From positions 25,274,786-25,338,785 of the forward strand of contig OZ020519.1 in assembly GCA_963971425.1 (NCBI GenBank): a stretch of DNA of 64,000 nt, read 5' to 3'. Below, one piece after another: positions 1 to 10,619 of the stretch. The position numbers and the translations under genes were made by a program. The stretch is from Bryoerythrophyllum caledonicum (taxonomy: Eukaryota; Streptophyta; Bryopsida; Pottiales; Pottiaceae). Below the pieces are notes generated by a model. That model saw only the letters and a list, made by a program, of their open reading frames with translations. It searched no databases and was not told where the DNA came from. The stretch's first letter is position 1; the number at the start of each line of letters is the position of its first letter.

Positions 1-529
1 TATTCATGCACATCATATAAAATACAATCAGTTATAACCACTCCATCAAATCAAAAGTTTTCAAGAGAACCACTAAGTATCTTATTTTTCAAAAAGCACT
101 AGGTTTGAATCATCAAATAATTCAAAGTTTTGTACAATCTCATCTAAATAGGACCCAAGTGCCTAAATTCCATTTGAAGCTGAGCCTACACCTAAGAATG
201 TCAACAAATATTATGGCCATTCAACCCAACCTATTCTACACTAACAAATAGATTTCCAAATACTTATCGTACTGACAATAAAAATTCAGCACTACAGTGC
301 CAAATAATTATTTATTTCTAAAAATAGACGTGTTGCTAAACGATATCCCATAAAATATGTTTTTTCACCATGCTAAGAAATTGTTTTTTTTAAAAACTAA
401 TTTCCGAAGAATTCAAAAAAAAAATTTAGAAATATTTTATGCCAAATATGACCCTTTGGATACGGTAGTATAAATGTTATAAGAGCAAATCTTTACTGGA
501 ACACATATTGCTGCAATACAACGATACCT

Positions 530-1320
530 TAAATTCTGGTTTTAACCCCAAAGGTATTGTGACAGTTTTACACCAAAAACACTTCAAAATTGTTGGATTC
601 TAGTGCAATGAACAAAGAAGGAAACAAAAACTTTTATTTCTATCTCTGACCGTAGAATCTCAATTAAAAATTATTAAGTAATATACTCTCAAAATTTCAT
701 AAAGTTTGACCACACGGATTGAAAGATTATAGTGTTTGAAGTCAAGCAAATGGTTCATTTTCTTCCCTGTGTTTAGTGGATCAACAAACTTTGACTTCAC
801 TTGGTGTCAATTTTTTGCACTACACAAGGTCTACATCCGTACCATCTTGTTTAGCAAGATGTTAGTTCCTTATAAACCAATTTGAAGACGTAGAGGACGA
901 GTGTAGCATATTCAAAACAATTGTGCAAGGAGCGGAGGTTCAGAATTTGCCAATTCACACTTTAATTTTTTGTGAGCTTAATATGTTTTCGATTGATAAT
1001 CCGGATGGCAAAAAATAAGGGTTACACCACATATTGTTGTGGAAAAAATAAAAAGTGAAAAATATTAAGATATCTAGGTTTTATGTCGAAAAGAAGAAGT
1101 TTTCTTGGTACCTTGCCCAATAATGAGAGACAATGTGTGAAAATGTTTGACTTGGGTTGGTATGCTATTTTTCACTAAAGACAAGAACTTTTTTGGACAA
1201 TATGAAGGGAAATAATATTACTTGCGAGTATTGAAAATCTCACATTCAATAGTCTAAGTGTCCTTGCAAAAGTTTTTGGAGGTGCCCCAGGTGCCCGCTC
1301 TTCCCATTTGAAATTCAAAT
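530..1320 (+). repeat. AT-rich dispersed repeat, family R1, copy 1
   Basis: No gene is visible in the first 1.6 kb. The stretch shares a series of recognisable blocks with other places in the window: a block around 570-600 with a CACTTCAAAATTGTTGG core, a block around 650 (TAGAATCTCAATTAA), a block around 780-830 (TTTGACTTCACTTGG, then CACTACACAAGGTCTA), and a block around 1165 (CACTAAAGACAAGAAC). The same blocks recur at about 58.2-59.0 kb in this orientation, and inverted at 24.2-25.0, 43.1-43.4 and 57.0-57.65 kb. I see no coding capacity. The block order differs between copies, as would be expected from tandem units or rearranged non-autonomous elements. The type of element is unknown. Confidence 0.6.
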
Positions 1321-1744
1321 CCCTGTAACTTTTTCATCAAATGTCCAATTTAGGAAAAAGTTGTTTTCCTACTAAGGTCTTGGTAATGCCTTTTTGTACT
1401 AAAAATTTCAAAGAGGAATGTTGGAAATTGACACCATAGGAACATGACCAAACTTTCAAAAAGCCCATTTTTGACACTTGATCCTTTAGGGGTTCATATT
1501 TGGAAGTTCCAAATTTTCAAAAAACTTTGAAAAGTTTACTTCAGTTTAAAGAAAATGAAAAACACGCATAAATTTAGACGATGATAAATAACATGGCACA
1601 ATGAAATTATCAAGCCATCGTGCACGGGCTTCAAAATTCAACTCATCTTTTGATCAGTGGTAACCACAAAGACCTATTTTATCTCACAAAGAATGCATTC
1701 AACTTCTACACATCTGCAGGTTCTCCTCTAAGCGCAAAAACAAC

Positions 1745-2110
1745 CATCTCCACCCCTGAACGCCAACCCGATCCACGCCACGCACGAGACGCAGGAGTGG
1801 AGAAGGCACGGTTGGAAGCATGCAAGGATTTCGTCGCACCGGTTGAGAGCGTCCCATAATGGAAAGCCAAGTAGCCAACTCCCGTCAAGTGTCGTAGAGG
1901 GCCATGTGTCAATAGGAGAGTAGCACTCACAGACGGGGAAATTTTACCCGGACCCGACAAGTTGAGGTTTTCTGGCGTTAGATCCATTTTCTCTCACCAG
2001 CCCGGCGGATCAAGACCCCGGGAAGGTGCTTCCAGTGGGGCATGCTCAACTAATATACACGGGGCCAACAAATCTGCCGGGGGCCCGTGCCCCGATGGAG
2101 ATGCTCTAAG
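1745..2110. mobile_element. Possible small TIR element, decayed
   Basis: A GC-richer island in AT-rich DNA begins near CATCTCCACCCCTG (about 1748) and ends with GGAGATGCTC (about 2095). These ends resemble the terminal inverted repeats of the clearer element at 42401-42796. The ends match each other only partly and no target-site duplication was found. The short ORFs inside show no recognisable protein. Confidence 0.25.
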
Positions 2111-2129
2111 GACCCAAAGTGACCATACC

Positions 2130-2352
2130 TTACAATGGATGTGTTAGTGGATGTAAGTTGGTGAATAGATGTGCCATGGATGTACTAGTGGATGAAACTT
2201 CAGGGATAGATGTGTTGTGGATGAAGCTTATTGAATGGATGTGTGTGTGGATGGAGCTCATATGATGGATGTGTTTAAGGATGAAGTTTATGGAATGGAT
2301 GTGTTCGTCGATGAATCTCAGATCGTGGATGTATCACTGGATGAAAGCTGTA
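2130..2352. repeat. 30-bp minisatellite with GGATG core
   Basis: About seven degenerate units of roughly 30 bp, each with the pattern ATGTGTT(N)GGATGAA. The array lies just upstream of the point where the duplicated EAF1 5' region begins. Confidence 0.7.
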
Positions 2353-2399
2353 TCCTTGCTTCGTCAACAACGGAGTTCATCACTTTAAAGAAGGTGACC

Positions 2400-3548
2400 T
2401 ATCTGTGAGGAATGGCGCACGCTGGAGCCGGAATTGGGAATTTGGGGATGTGTGGGATGTCGCGAGCTGCGTCGCACATGGAAATGTAGCAGGGGTGGCA
2501 GCCGCGAAATCGCAAAGGATTCTGCGACGGGGGCGATTGCGGGCCAATTCGGGGCGGCATCGGCGGCAGGCCACGACCGGCACATCGCCATCGGCAGTCC
2601 CAGCTCGATTGCGCAGGTACGTGCGCGATTTCGATCGCGTGGGGCTTTCTAGGGTTTGCAAGCTGGGGTTTGTGGAATTCGGCGATGGAGGAGCTGTGCT
2701 TAGCGCAGAGCGGAGCTCCGGAGGGGCGGCTTTTTGGGATTTCGGTCGATGCGAGGTCGAGTCTCTCGCTTGTGGCCGTGCTGTGGTCTGGCGTTTCATC
2801 GTCTAGTCCGTGGGCGCACAACGGGGCCCGTATCTAGTGTTTCCGGCCCGCCTCGATACTTTGCCTGCGGGGGTTGATGGTGCGCGTATCTAGGGTTTTG
2901 CCAGTCTGGTTCGGGGAGCAATGTTTGTTGCTGCTGGACGGCGTGCGAGGAGGTCGGGAGTATCGGCTAGACTGTCCTCGTTGCGATATTCGGTGGATGT
3001 GGAATCGTGGAGGTGAGATGAGAGCGGACGTGATGTTGAACGGCTGAGGGTGATGCGTTTTCCGTGGGAATTGCAGCGGGGAAAATCCTCGCTATGTCGA
3101 AGTCTCCGCCCGAGCTGATCCCGTGGCGGGGGAAGCGCTGTGAGATGTAACCCGTTCTTGTGGACAGGTTCCTCGTTGTGTTGGGACCTACCTGTTAGTG
3201 CGCTGCGGTTCTGGACGTCTGAGGTTGATGCGGATGTCAGTGGAGGAGTTGGATCCTTAATCACTGGCATGCTAGATCCTCGCTTCTCTGTGCAGTAGCC
3301 TGGGGAAGGTGTGGGCTTGTTGTCGTCCCTGGTACAAAGATTTAAGGGGAGTCGGGGTTGTGCTCACCTGAGGGGGCGGACTGCGCGTTGGAGGCGTTGG
3401 AATGTGCAGTAATATCAGCCATATGCTGTTTGGAGCTTTGGTTGGTGGCTGACTCCGTGCGACTACGTTGCAGGTTGGTGGATGTGGAGGTGAAGGCGAG
3501 GGGTTTCTGTCATCATGTCAAGGAGCAGGGAGGACGAGGATAAAGTGC
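2400..3548 (+). promoter_or_regulatory. Putative promoter and 5'UTR of the U-box gene, derived from EAF1
   Basis: Because the EAF1 upstream duplicate ends against the U-box start codon, this region is the likely promoter and leader of that gene. A leader exon probably ends at 2616, with the conserved donor gtacgtg. No TATA box stands out. The transcription start cannot be placed from sequence alone. Promoter identity is inferred from the duplicated EAF1 context. Confidence 0.5.
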
Positions 3549-4085
3549 ATGAATATAAAGGTGGACCCTGGATGTGGACCGAGGTTTGAGCTCGGAGTCA
3601 ATGCGGAGCCAGGTCCCATGGGAGCCATAGACAACAATGAGCCCTCTTTACGCGGCGCTGCCATTGAGAAAACTCAACCTGAACTCAGGTTGAGAGAGGG
3701 AGAGAGAGAGAGAGGGAGCGGGTTACTGAGTGATGGGTTGGGTGGTGGTGTGTTGTGTGATGTTGTTTTTGGTCTTGACAGAGCACTTTGTGTGACTGAC
3801 GGAAGGCGTGGTTGGTTGTTGGATTGGGGCAGGGAGAATCTTGATGCCCGGCAGGAACGGAGGACGGAGTTGGAGTTTCTAGAGAAGGTGGTGATGCTGT
3901 CCTCACCTGGTCGTCCTTGAATGTGATGGGGTTGTTTGGTCTATCATGAGGGGGTTGATGAGATTGAAGTCAGTGGATCTGGGAGCGGGCGGTGTGTGAC
4001 GCGGTGTGAGGTTTGAGACGCTGTTTATGACGATGTGTGACGGATTTGGTTGCAGGGAGGAGAATCGGTGGAGTTCCTGGGTACC
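2400..4085 (+). repeat. Segmental duplication of the EAF1 promoter, leader and 5' exons (upstream copy)
   Basis: This stretch aligns collinearly with about 9090-11305, the 5' end of the EAF1 gene. The shared parts are the GC-rich promoter (for example GATTGCGGGCCAATTCGGGG in both), a leader exon with the same donor (GATTGCGCAG then gtacgtg, at 2616 and 9312), an ATG at 3549 matching that at 10620, the exon 1 and 2 splice sites, and the intron 2 acceptor GGTTGCAG followed by GGAGG. Similarity stops a few codons into exon 3, immediately before the start of the ubiquitin ligase gene. Introns have diverged by indels and substitutions, so the event is not very recent. Confidence 0.85.
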
Positions 4086-4106
4086 TGTAGTCGCATTGTA
4101 TATTAG
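3549..4106 (+). pseudogene. Truncated EAF1 N-terminus (exons 1-3), likely upstream ORF of the U-box mRNA
   Basis: With the same splice sites as EAF1 (exons 3549-3688, 3833-3887, 4056 onward) the frame encodes the EAF1 N-terminus, including the conserved segments GAAIEKTQPELR and RRTELEFLEK. Exon 3 starts GGE as in EAF1, then runs out of similarity and stops at TAG 4104-4106 after 81 codons. The stop is 12 nt before the U-box ATG at 4119. As a free gene it lacks the HSA and SANT domains and everything else known for EAF1, so it is non-functional as a NuA4 subunit. If transcribed with the downstream gene it would be an upstream ORF. Transcription is inferred. Confidence 0.7.
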
Positions 4107-4118
4107 AGTGATCCCAAG

Positions 4119-7100
4119 ATGGGGGACGGTCCGCTGACGCAAGTGCAGTTGATTCAGTCTCTCGTGGACGTTGTCAACACGATAGGTTTAAAAGGAGACT
4201 ACATAAAAAGTCATAAGAAGGAATGTGCTGCCCTGACTAGGAGAGTTAAGCTGCTGGCGCCGCTTTTTGAGGAGCTAAGGGAGTCTCGTCAGAAGATTTC
4301 CTCTAGGGCGTTGTCTGCTCTTCAGGATCTCGAAGAGGCTCTACAGTCGGCCAACAAGTTGCTCCAGATGTGCCATGATGGCAGCAAGCTGTATTTGGTT
4401 AGTGGATCTTGCTAATCCTTCTCGTTCGTTGTTCTCTGTTTCCTAAACCTCCGGTGTTTTTTGTTATGATGATTGTCGCCTTACCTTCGTGCTTTGGGAA
4501 TGGGACTGGTGTAGCTTAGATTCTTTGTTCATGGAAAGTTTGGAAGACTTTGCACATAATTTTGGGCTCATGAGATGTTCTGAAATTTTTGGTATTGTTT
4601 GTCTCTGATATATATTTTCTGTATCCAACACACTGGATATACGTCATGTCAGCCTATTTTTGAAGAGCATAGTGCAGAATCTAACTTCCTGGATTTTACC
4701 AGGTTTTGGAAAGAGAAGCCGTTGCAGAGGAGTTCGATAAAGCGAATGCTGATTTTGAGAAAACATTGGGTTTACTTCCTTATGAACAGTTTGCTTCAGA
4801 TGAAGTCAAGGAACAGGTGTGTATTGAAGTTTGCCGTTGATTGTGATTTATTTTTTGTGGTTGTGGCTATTATACTTTCCAGCTTTGGTGGATTTTGGTA
4901 TCTTACATACACATTATTCTTGAGGTCTTTCTAGAACTGAGGACTTGTATAATGGCTAGTTTATATGATTAGAATCGGATGATGGCGTTTAGTTTTTGAA
5001 GAATCAGTCTCACAATTCTATAATTTTGAAATCTAGTTAAAGTAGAGAATTAGGTTTTAAGCATTGTGTTTTTGGATAAATCTTACTTCGATTTGCACGA
5101 ACAGGGTTGAACTGTTACTTTACACTTTTTGTCCTAGTGGATTCATTGCTGTCACTAATGTAGGCTTGTCCTTCAAAATAATCGGTTTGAAACTGAGAAT
5201 TCTTTCTATGAAAGTTTGGAGGCTTCTATGTAGCTGGTTCTGTATCTCTTTGTTTGTTGACTGTCCAGGTTGATCTTGTGCGGAGCCAGCTTAAGAGGGC
5301 CAAAGGAAGGACTGATAACTATGATTTACAAGTTTACTTAAGTTTACTTGCTTTGTTATGGGAGAAAGACGATGGTCGAGCTGGATCAGAGGTGCTTGAG
5401 AGGTTAGCTGAGAAGCTTGATCTGAGAAGTCCTGCCGCAATTAGACTAGAGAATCGAGCATTGCAGGAGATGATGTTAGTCAAACAAAATCTTGGCGACG
5501 ACAATCATGAACAGGAATTGAGATTTCAACAGTTATTTACGGTTTTGCGAAAGTTGACGAGCATCTTACCACCGGAGGACACAGATGATGACAGTCCGGA
5601 GTTAGACAGGGTTAATATTGCAGCTGGAGTATTTGTTCCAAAAATTCCTAAGCATCAGTCTGAGGTTCGAGCTGGGTTAGGACATGAGCAGCAGAGTTCA
5701 CAGGGTTCATTTGATGTCGGAGGGACAGGCACGGAGAAATTGAAGACGCAAGCAATACCTGATGACTTTAAGTGCCCGATTTCCTTGGACTTGATGAAAG
5801 ATCCTGTCATCGTGGCTACTGGACAGGTTGGTTGGTTCAGTCGTAGAAATCGTAATATTTTTTTTCCTGTATTGAATTTATTTGTAGTTTGTCCAGGAAG
5901 TGTTGCCTATCTGAGGTGCCAATTTGTGCTCTGTAGTAATGGAACTAGTGAAAATCAGGTTCTGGGCAGAAGCATTTTCGTGTTTGTTAGCTTTCTATGA
6001 CAAAGAACCAATTACCGGATATGAGTAGCTAGAAAACTGAACATCGCATGCCTCTGCTTACAGACATATGAGCGTGCTTGTATACAAAGATGGCTGGACA
6101 GTGGCCATAAGAATTGCCCGAAGACAGGTGTTCTGTTGTCTCATGTGGGGTTGACTCCGAACTACAGCCTTCGGAGTGTCATTGCCCAATGGTGTGAAAC
6201 CAATGGCATAGAAGTACCCAAGACATCAAGTAGCAAACCTAAACAATCCAAGGTTCCAGAATATTCTGCTGGTGAGCGGGCTACTGTTGAACACCTACTT
6301 CAAAAACTCAGAAGTGGTCAGGCTGACATGCAGCGCGCTGCAGCTGGAGAGCTTCGGTTGTTGGCAAAGAGGAATGTCGAGAATAGGGTCTGTATTGCCG
6401 AGGCAGGAGCTATTCCTCTTTTAATTGAACTTCTCTCGTCTCAAGATTTGAAAACTCAGGAGCATGCAGTAACTGCATTGCTAAACTTATCTATTAATGA
6501 CAGCAATAAAGGAATTATTGTAAATTGTGGAGCTATTAATCCAATTGTTGAAGTGCTGAAGAACGGAAGCAAAGAAGCACGGGAGAATGCCGCTGCTACT
6601 TTGTTTTCTCTCTCGGTTGTGGATGAGAACAAAGTTACAATCGGCAGTCTGGGGGCTATTCCTGCCCTTGTTGATCTGCTCAAGGATGGGACGTCAAGAG
6701 GGAAGAAAGACGCTGCTACAGCGTTATTCAACCTGTCCATTTATCAAGGAAACAAAGCTCGTGCAGTGAGGGCTGGTGTTGTTCCTCCTCTCATGGGGTT
6801 GCTGAGAGACCCTAGTGCCGGTAAGCCATTTTTTAACCCGTGATGAAATTTATAATGCGATTTGCTTTCTTGGTTTGTTGGAAACATAACTAGATGAAGT
6901 AACAGCCGAGTGTAGTGCAGAGTCCGGTTAGTGGATGTGACGTGAATGACGTCATGCTGGTGGGTCATCTCTTTTCGTTTGTATTTGTTCATTTGTGGTT
7001 TTTTGCTGATGACTGTAATTTCGGTCTTCAGGTATGGTGGACGAAGCTCTCGCCATTCTTGCCATTTTATCTACGCACCAGGATGGACGTGTTGCCATAG

Positions 7101-7372
7101 GACAAGCTGCGGCTGTACCTGTACTTGTTGAACTCTTAAAGTCAGGTTCTCCTCGAAACAAGGAAAATGCCGCCGCAGTTATACTTGCCTTGGCCACATA
7201 TGATCCTCGGCATTTAGAAACCGCATACAAGTTGGGAGCCCAGGGCCCTTTACATGCATTGGTAAGTGATGGGACGGTGCGTGCGAAAAGGAAGGCTGCG
7301 CAGCTTCTCGAGCAAATGCGCATCCAGCACGAATCTACAACCCATTTAACTAGTTCAGAAGGTTGCATGTAG
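4119..7372 (+). CDS. Plant U-box E3 ubiquitin ligase with ARM repeats (PUB14/PUB13-like)
   Basis: Transfers ubiquitin to substrates from an E2 bound at the U-box. Family members act in the cytoplasm or at the plasma membrane, in immunity, cell death and hormone signalling. Five exons join in frame to 682 residues: 4119-4397, 4703-4816, 5269-5826, 6064-6820 and 7032-7372. Residues 1 to about 235 form the helical UND domain. The U-box spans about 294-366 ([18 protein letters not shown], then [19 protein letters not shown]). Armadillo repeats follow to about 665 ([12 protein letters not shown], then [13 protein letters not shown]). The domain order and length match the class. The start is the first ATG after an 81-codon upstream ORF that ends 12 nt before it. 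The 5' flank is EAF1-derived. No damage is seen in the CDS. The specific subfamily member is uncertain. Confidence 0.94.
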
Positions 7373-9085
7373 CGAGCGTGTGATTCATGTGTTAGTCTGT
7401 AGTCATGTATTCGAGCGTGTTCAACTTGTTTACTGTTACCATAGGTGGCGAGAGGCTAGCTTTGTGCTGGAATTAAGTACTTTTCCTATAGTAAATCTCG
7501 TTGTGTTTGATGCGAAAGCTACTTGTTCCTCGTGTTCCTCCATTTCTGTTGAGGAACTAGTGTTTTGGTCGTTTCGCCAAAAGGCGTCATTCATGTCAAG
7601 CATAGGATTACATTCTGAAATCGAAGCTTTTGAATTGTGCAAATTTAATGGCACCACAGTGTGTCACCCTTTGTTTGAACTTTAAGAAAATCCTTTGAAC
7701 CCGAAATCTACAGTTGCCACAAAGTCAATTTGTAGGCGATGCTAAATATGTTTTCTTGGAACTGTCTGATAAATACCTGGTGGAAACAAGACCTTCATCA
7801 CTTTCAAGGTTCTGAAGGAATATTATCCGGGCTGAATTCTTCGCAAACAAAAGAAAATCTTCCTTCGAGGAACAAAACCAAGTCAATTGCTCACAAACTT
7901 GCTATAAAGATAACAGAAATAATAGAGTTATTTGTTCAGTCAACTAATTAACAATTCCACCGTGTCTTGGTTTCTACAACTTTGATCCCTTGTAGAATAC
8001 CGTGATCTATAACTAGTATGATCTCCAGTCAGCATGGAAGGATTTTGTTAAATTTGAGGTTTAAATAGTGGAAAGGTAGTAAATATATATGCCTTCAGAT
8101 AGATACTCCAGTGTGTGCTTGGAATTTGAAAACAAAAAAATAGCGCAGTATTATAATTTGAGTTGTTATGTTTAGAAGCAAGAAATAATCATTCACGTGT
8201 CATCGCTGATCTGCGAGATAGACATTACCGGCAAAATGAGCTGAAGTTCAGCACATCTGGAGCAACTAGCATCCCAGCAAAGCATACACATGTCGGACTC
8301 TTCAATTGTAGGACATGCCAGTACAGAAGAAAAGCAGGCAATCAAACCCAGACAATCCTCCCCGAAGCTTATGCTCCACTAGAACCCTCACACCCTGAAA
8401 GACACCCTCGGCGAAGGTTTCCATAGCCCTGCTCAAGGTTTCATCATTTCGAGAGGGGTCACGATGCGGAACCACGCTCTTGTGACCTAACAACATGCAC
8501 TGAAAAGTACAATCCTCAGGCAATGAACCCCACAAAGTACATGCCCAAAAACAGAGCCCAGACTGCAGAAGATGGATCGGATGTGACTGAGATGCCCCGC
8601 CGAAGAGGCCAGGGTCCATCATCCTCATGCACCGGTGGCGGGTGCGGGTGCTGGAATTGGACTCCAGTGCAACGCTGCGTGCGCGGACAGAGAGGCCGAC
8701 GCGCAGGGAGTGGACGTGCAGCTCGTCCAGACACGCATGAGTAGGATCCAAGCACTGCAAGCCTCGGAGCCGGAGTCGGCCGAACGCGGACAGCGCCTGC
8801 CGGAATACGGAGGGCGTATGTGTACGAGAAGCCAGTTCCCGTACGGGATACGGCGTGGGAACGCGGGGGAGCGTGGGAGACGGGCGCGGGCAGGAGGGGA
8901 TAGGGAGCGGCGGGAACGCGGCGTAGTGGGGTGCGGGGACATACGGAATACGGCGTAGCGCGACGCATACGGTGGGGGGCGGGGCAGGAGGTCCAACAGG
9001 GAGCCCCAGCGTCGTCGACGACGACCCGCGGTGGACGCCTGACGCGATTGGGGAGCGATTGCGACGAGATGCACGCCATGGGGAG
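7373..9085. other. Gap between the U-box gene and EAF1
   Basis: The first several hundred bases (to about 8000) are probably the 3'UTR of the U-box gene: T-rich, with no long conserved frame. From about 8300 the DNA becomes GC-rich. Long antisense frames there are made of low-complexity R, P and A residues and show no family resemblance. No gene can be supported. Confidence 0.5.
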
Positions 9086-10619
9086 CTGGGATTAGGGCGC
9101 CCGCGCGACGCTGGGGCCGGAATTGGGGATCCGGGGATGTGCGGGATGTCGCGAGCTGCGTTCCGCATGGAAATTTAGGGGTGGCAGGCGCGATATCGGT
9201 CGGATTCCGCGACGGGGGCGATTGCGGGCCAATTCGGGGCGGGCATCGGGGGCGGGGCGCGGCACGAGCGTCGCCATCGTTGGCCATCGCCGGTCCGAGC
9301 TCGATTGCGCAGGTACGTGCTCGATTTCGATCGCTTGGGGCTTTCTAGGGTTTGCAGGGTGGGGTTTGTGGTGTGGCGGGATTTGGCGGGCCCTTGGGGT
9401 GGAATTTGGCGATGGAGGAGCTGTGATTAGGGCAGGGCGGAGGTCCGGAGGGGCGGGGTGTTGCGGCTTTTTGGAATTGCGGAGGCGTTGGCCCGATGCG
9501 AGGTTTTTTTCGGGGCGAAAAGAGGTCCCTTGCTCGTGGCCATGGTGCGGCGTGTGTTTTGGTGTGGCGTTCCATGGTCTAGTTCGTGGGCGTGGCAGGG
9601 CCCGTTTCTAGCATTTTTGGAGGCCTTCTAGACGTGATGTTCGGGTGCGGGGGTGGATGGCGCGCATGCCTAGGGTTTTGGCAGTGTGGAGCGCTTTTGT
9701 GGCGCGGAGCGATGTTTCCTCGGTGTCGGGCGGCGCGGGAGGAGGTCGGGAATATCGGCTAGGCTGTCCTTGGTGCGAAATTCGGTCGGGAGTGGGTGGA
9801 TGTGGAATCGTGGAGGTGCGATGAGGGCAGGCTTGATGGTCAAGGGCAGAGGGCGATGTGTTGTTCGGGGGAGTTGGAACGTGGGGTAATCTACGGACGT
9901 TCATGCCATGTCGAAATCTTTATCTGAGCGGATCCCGTCCCGGGGCAGTGCCGGGGAGAGCTGAGCGAGTTGTGGCCGAAGGCTGCCCGGGTCTCCTTAT
10001 GGCGTGCACATCTGGAAGGGCCGTAGCGTGTTGAATGCAGCGTGATGAGGGTGAATTATCAATGGAGGTGGACGTAGGCAGGCCTTGGGATGTCCCCGGT
10101 GCGTTGTGGATGGTGCGGGGAGTGGATGCTTAGATATGGAGGCTGTGAGAATAGGTGGATGGAGTGATGAGCGTGGTTCGGTTGTGGTATGAGCATAAGC
10201 GGATGTGGGTGCGGCGACGTCATGGAATGCTGGATTGGGGCCAGTGGCTTGCAAGCTGCAGTCGTCGTCTGGGACGAGTGTGCAGTAGCCCGGGCATGGT
10301 GTGGGCTCTGTCGTGGTGGTCGTGGGCGGTGCTGCATGTGCTGCATGTGCGACCGTGCGACCGGGATGTGTGTGCGGTTCTGGTGTGGATGTGTGCATCG
10401 ACGGAATATGGTTGCGTTGACCTGCGCGTGGTTGTCCGTGTGAGGGGATGGAGTGTGGTGTTGGAGTGTGGCAGTAAAAGGCGTTTGATGTTTGGGTTTG
10501 TGTGGGTGGGTGACTGGTGGGTGATTGCAGGTTTTTGGATCGTGTAGAGGTGGGGAGGTGCCGGCGAGGGGTTTCTGTCATGTCAAGGAGGCGGGAGGAC
10601 GAGGATCGAGATAAAGTGT
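9086..10619 (+). promoter_or_regulatory. EAF1 promoter and 5'UTR
   Basis: GC-rich upstream region of EAF1, collinear with the copy at 2.4-3.55 kb. A leader exon ending at 9312 with donor gtacgtg is conserved in both copies, and the CTTGGGGCTTTCTAGGGTTT block just after it is also shared. Conservation of the donor across the duplication supports a spliced 5'UTR, with the start codon in the next exon. No TATA element was recognised. Confidence 0.6.

Noticed and set aside
1620..1859. 79-codon plus-strand frame in the first 2 kb
   Set aside because: Overlaps a repeat boundary and has no codon or homology support.
4104..4119. Frame fusion of the EAF1 N-terminus with the U-box protein
   Set aside because: The EAF1-derived frame ends at TAG 4104-4106 before the ligase ATG, so no fusion protein is encoded by the visible splice sites.
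8302..9168. 288-codon minus-strand frame between the two genes
   Set aside because: Low-complexity P/R/A-rich peptide in the GC-rich EAF1 promoter; part of it lies in the duplicated promoter and is not kept as a frame in the other copy.
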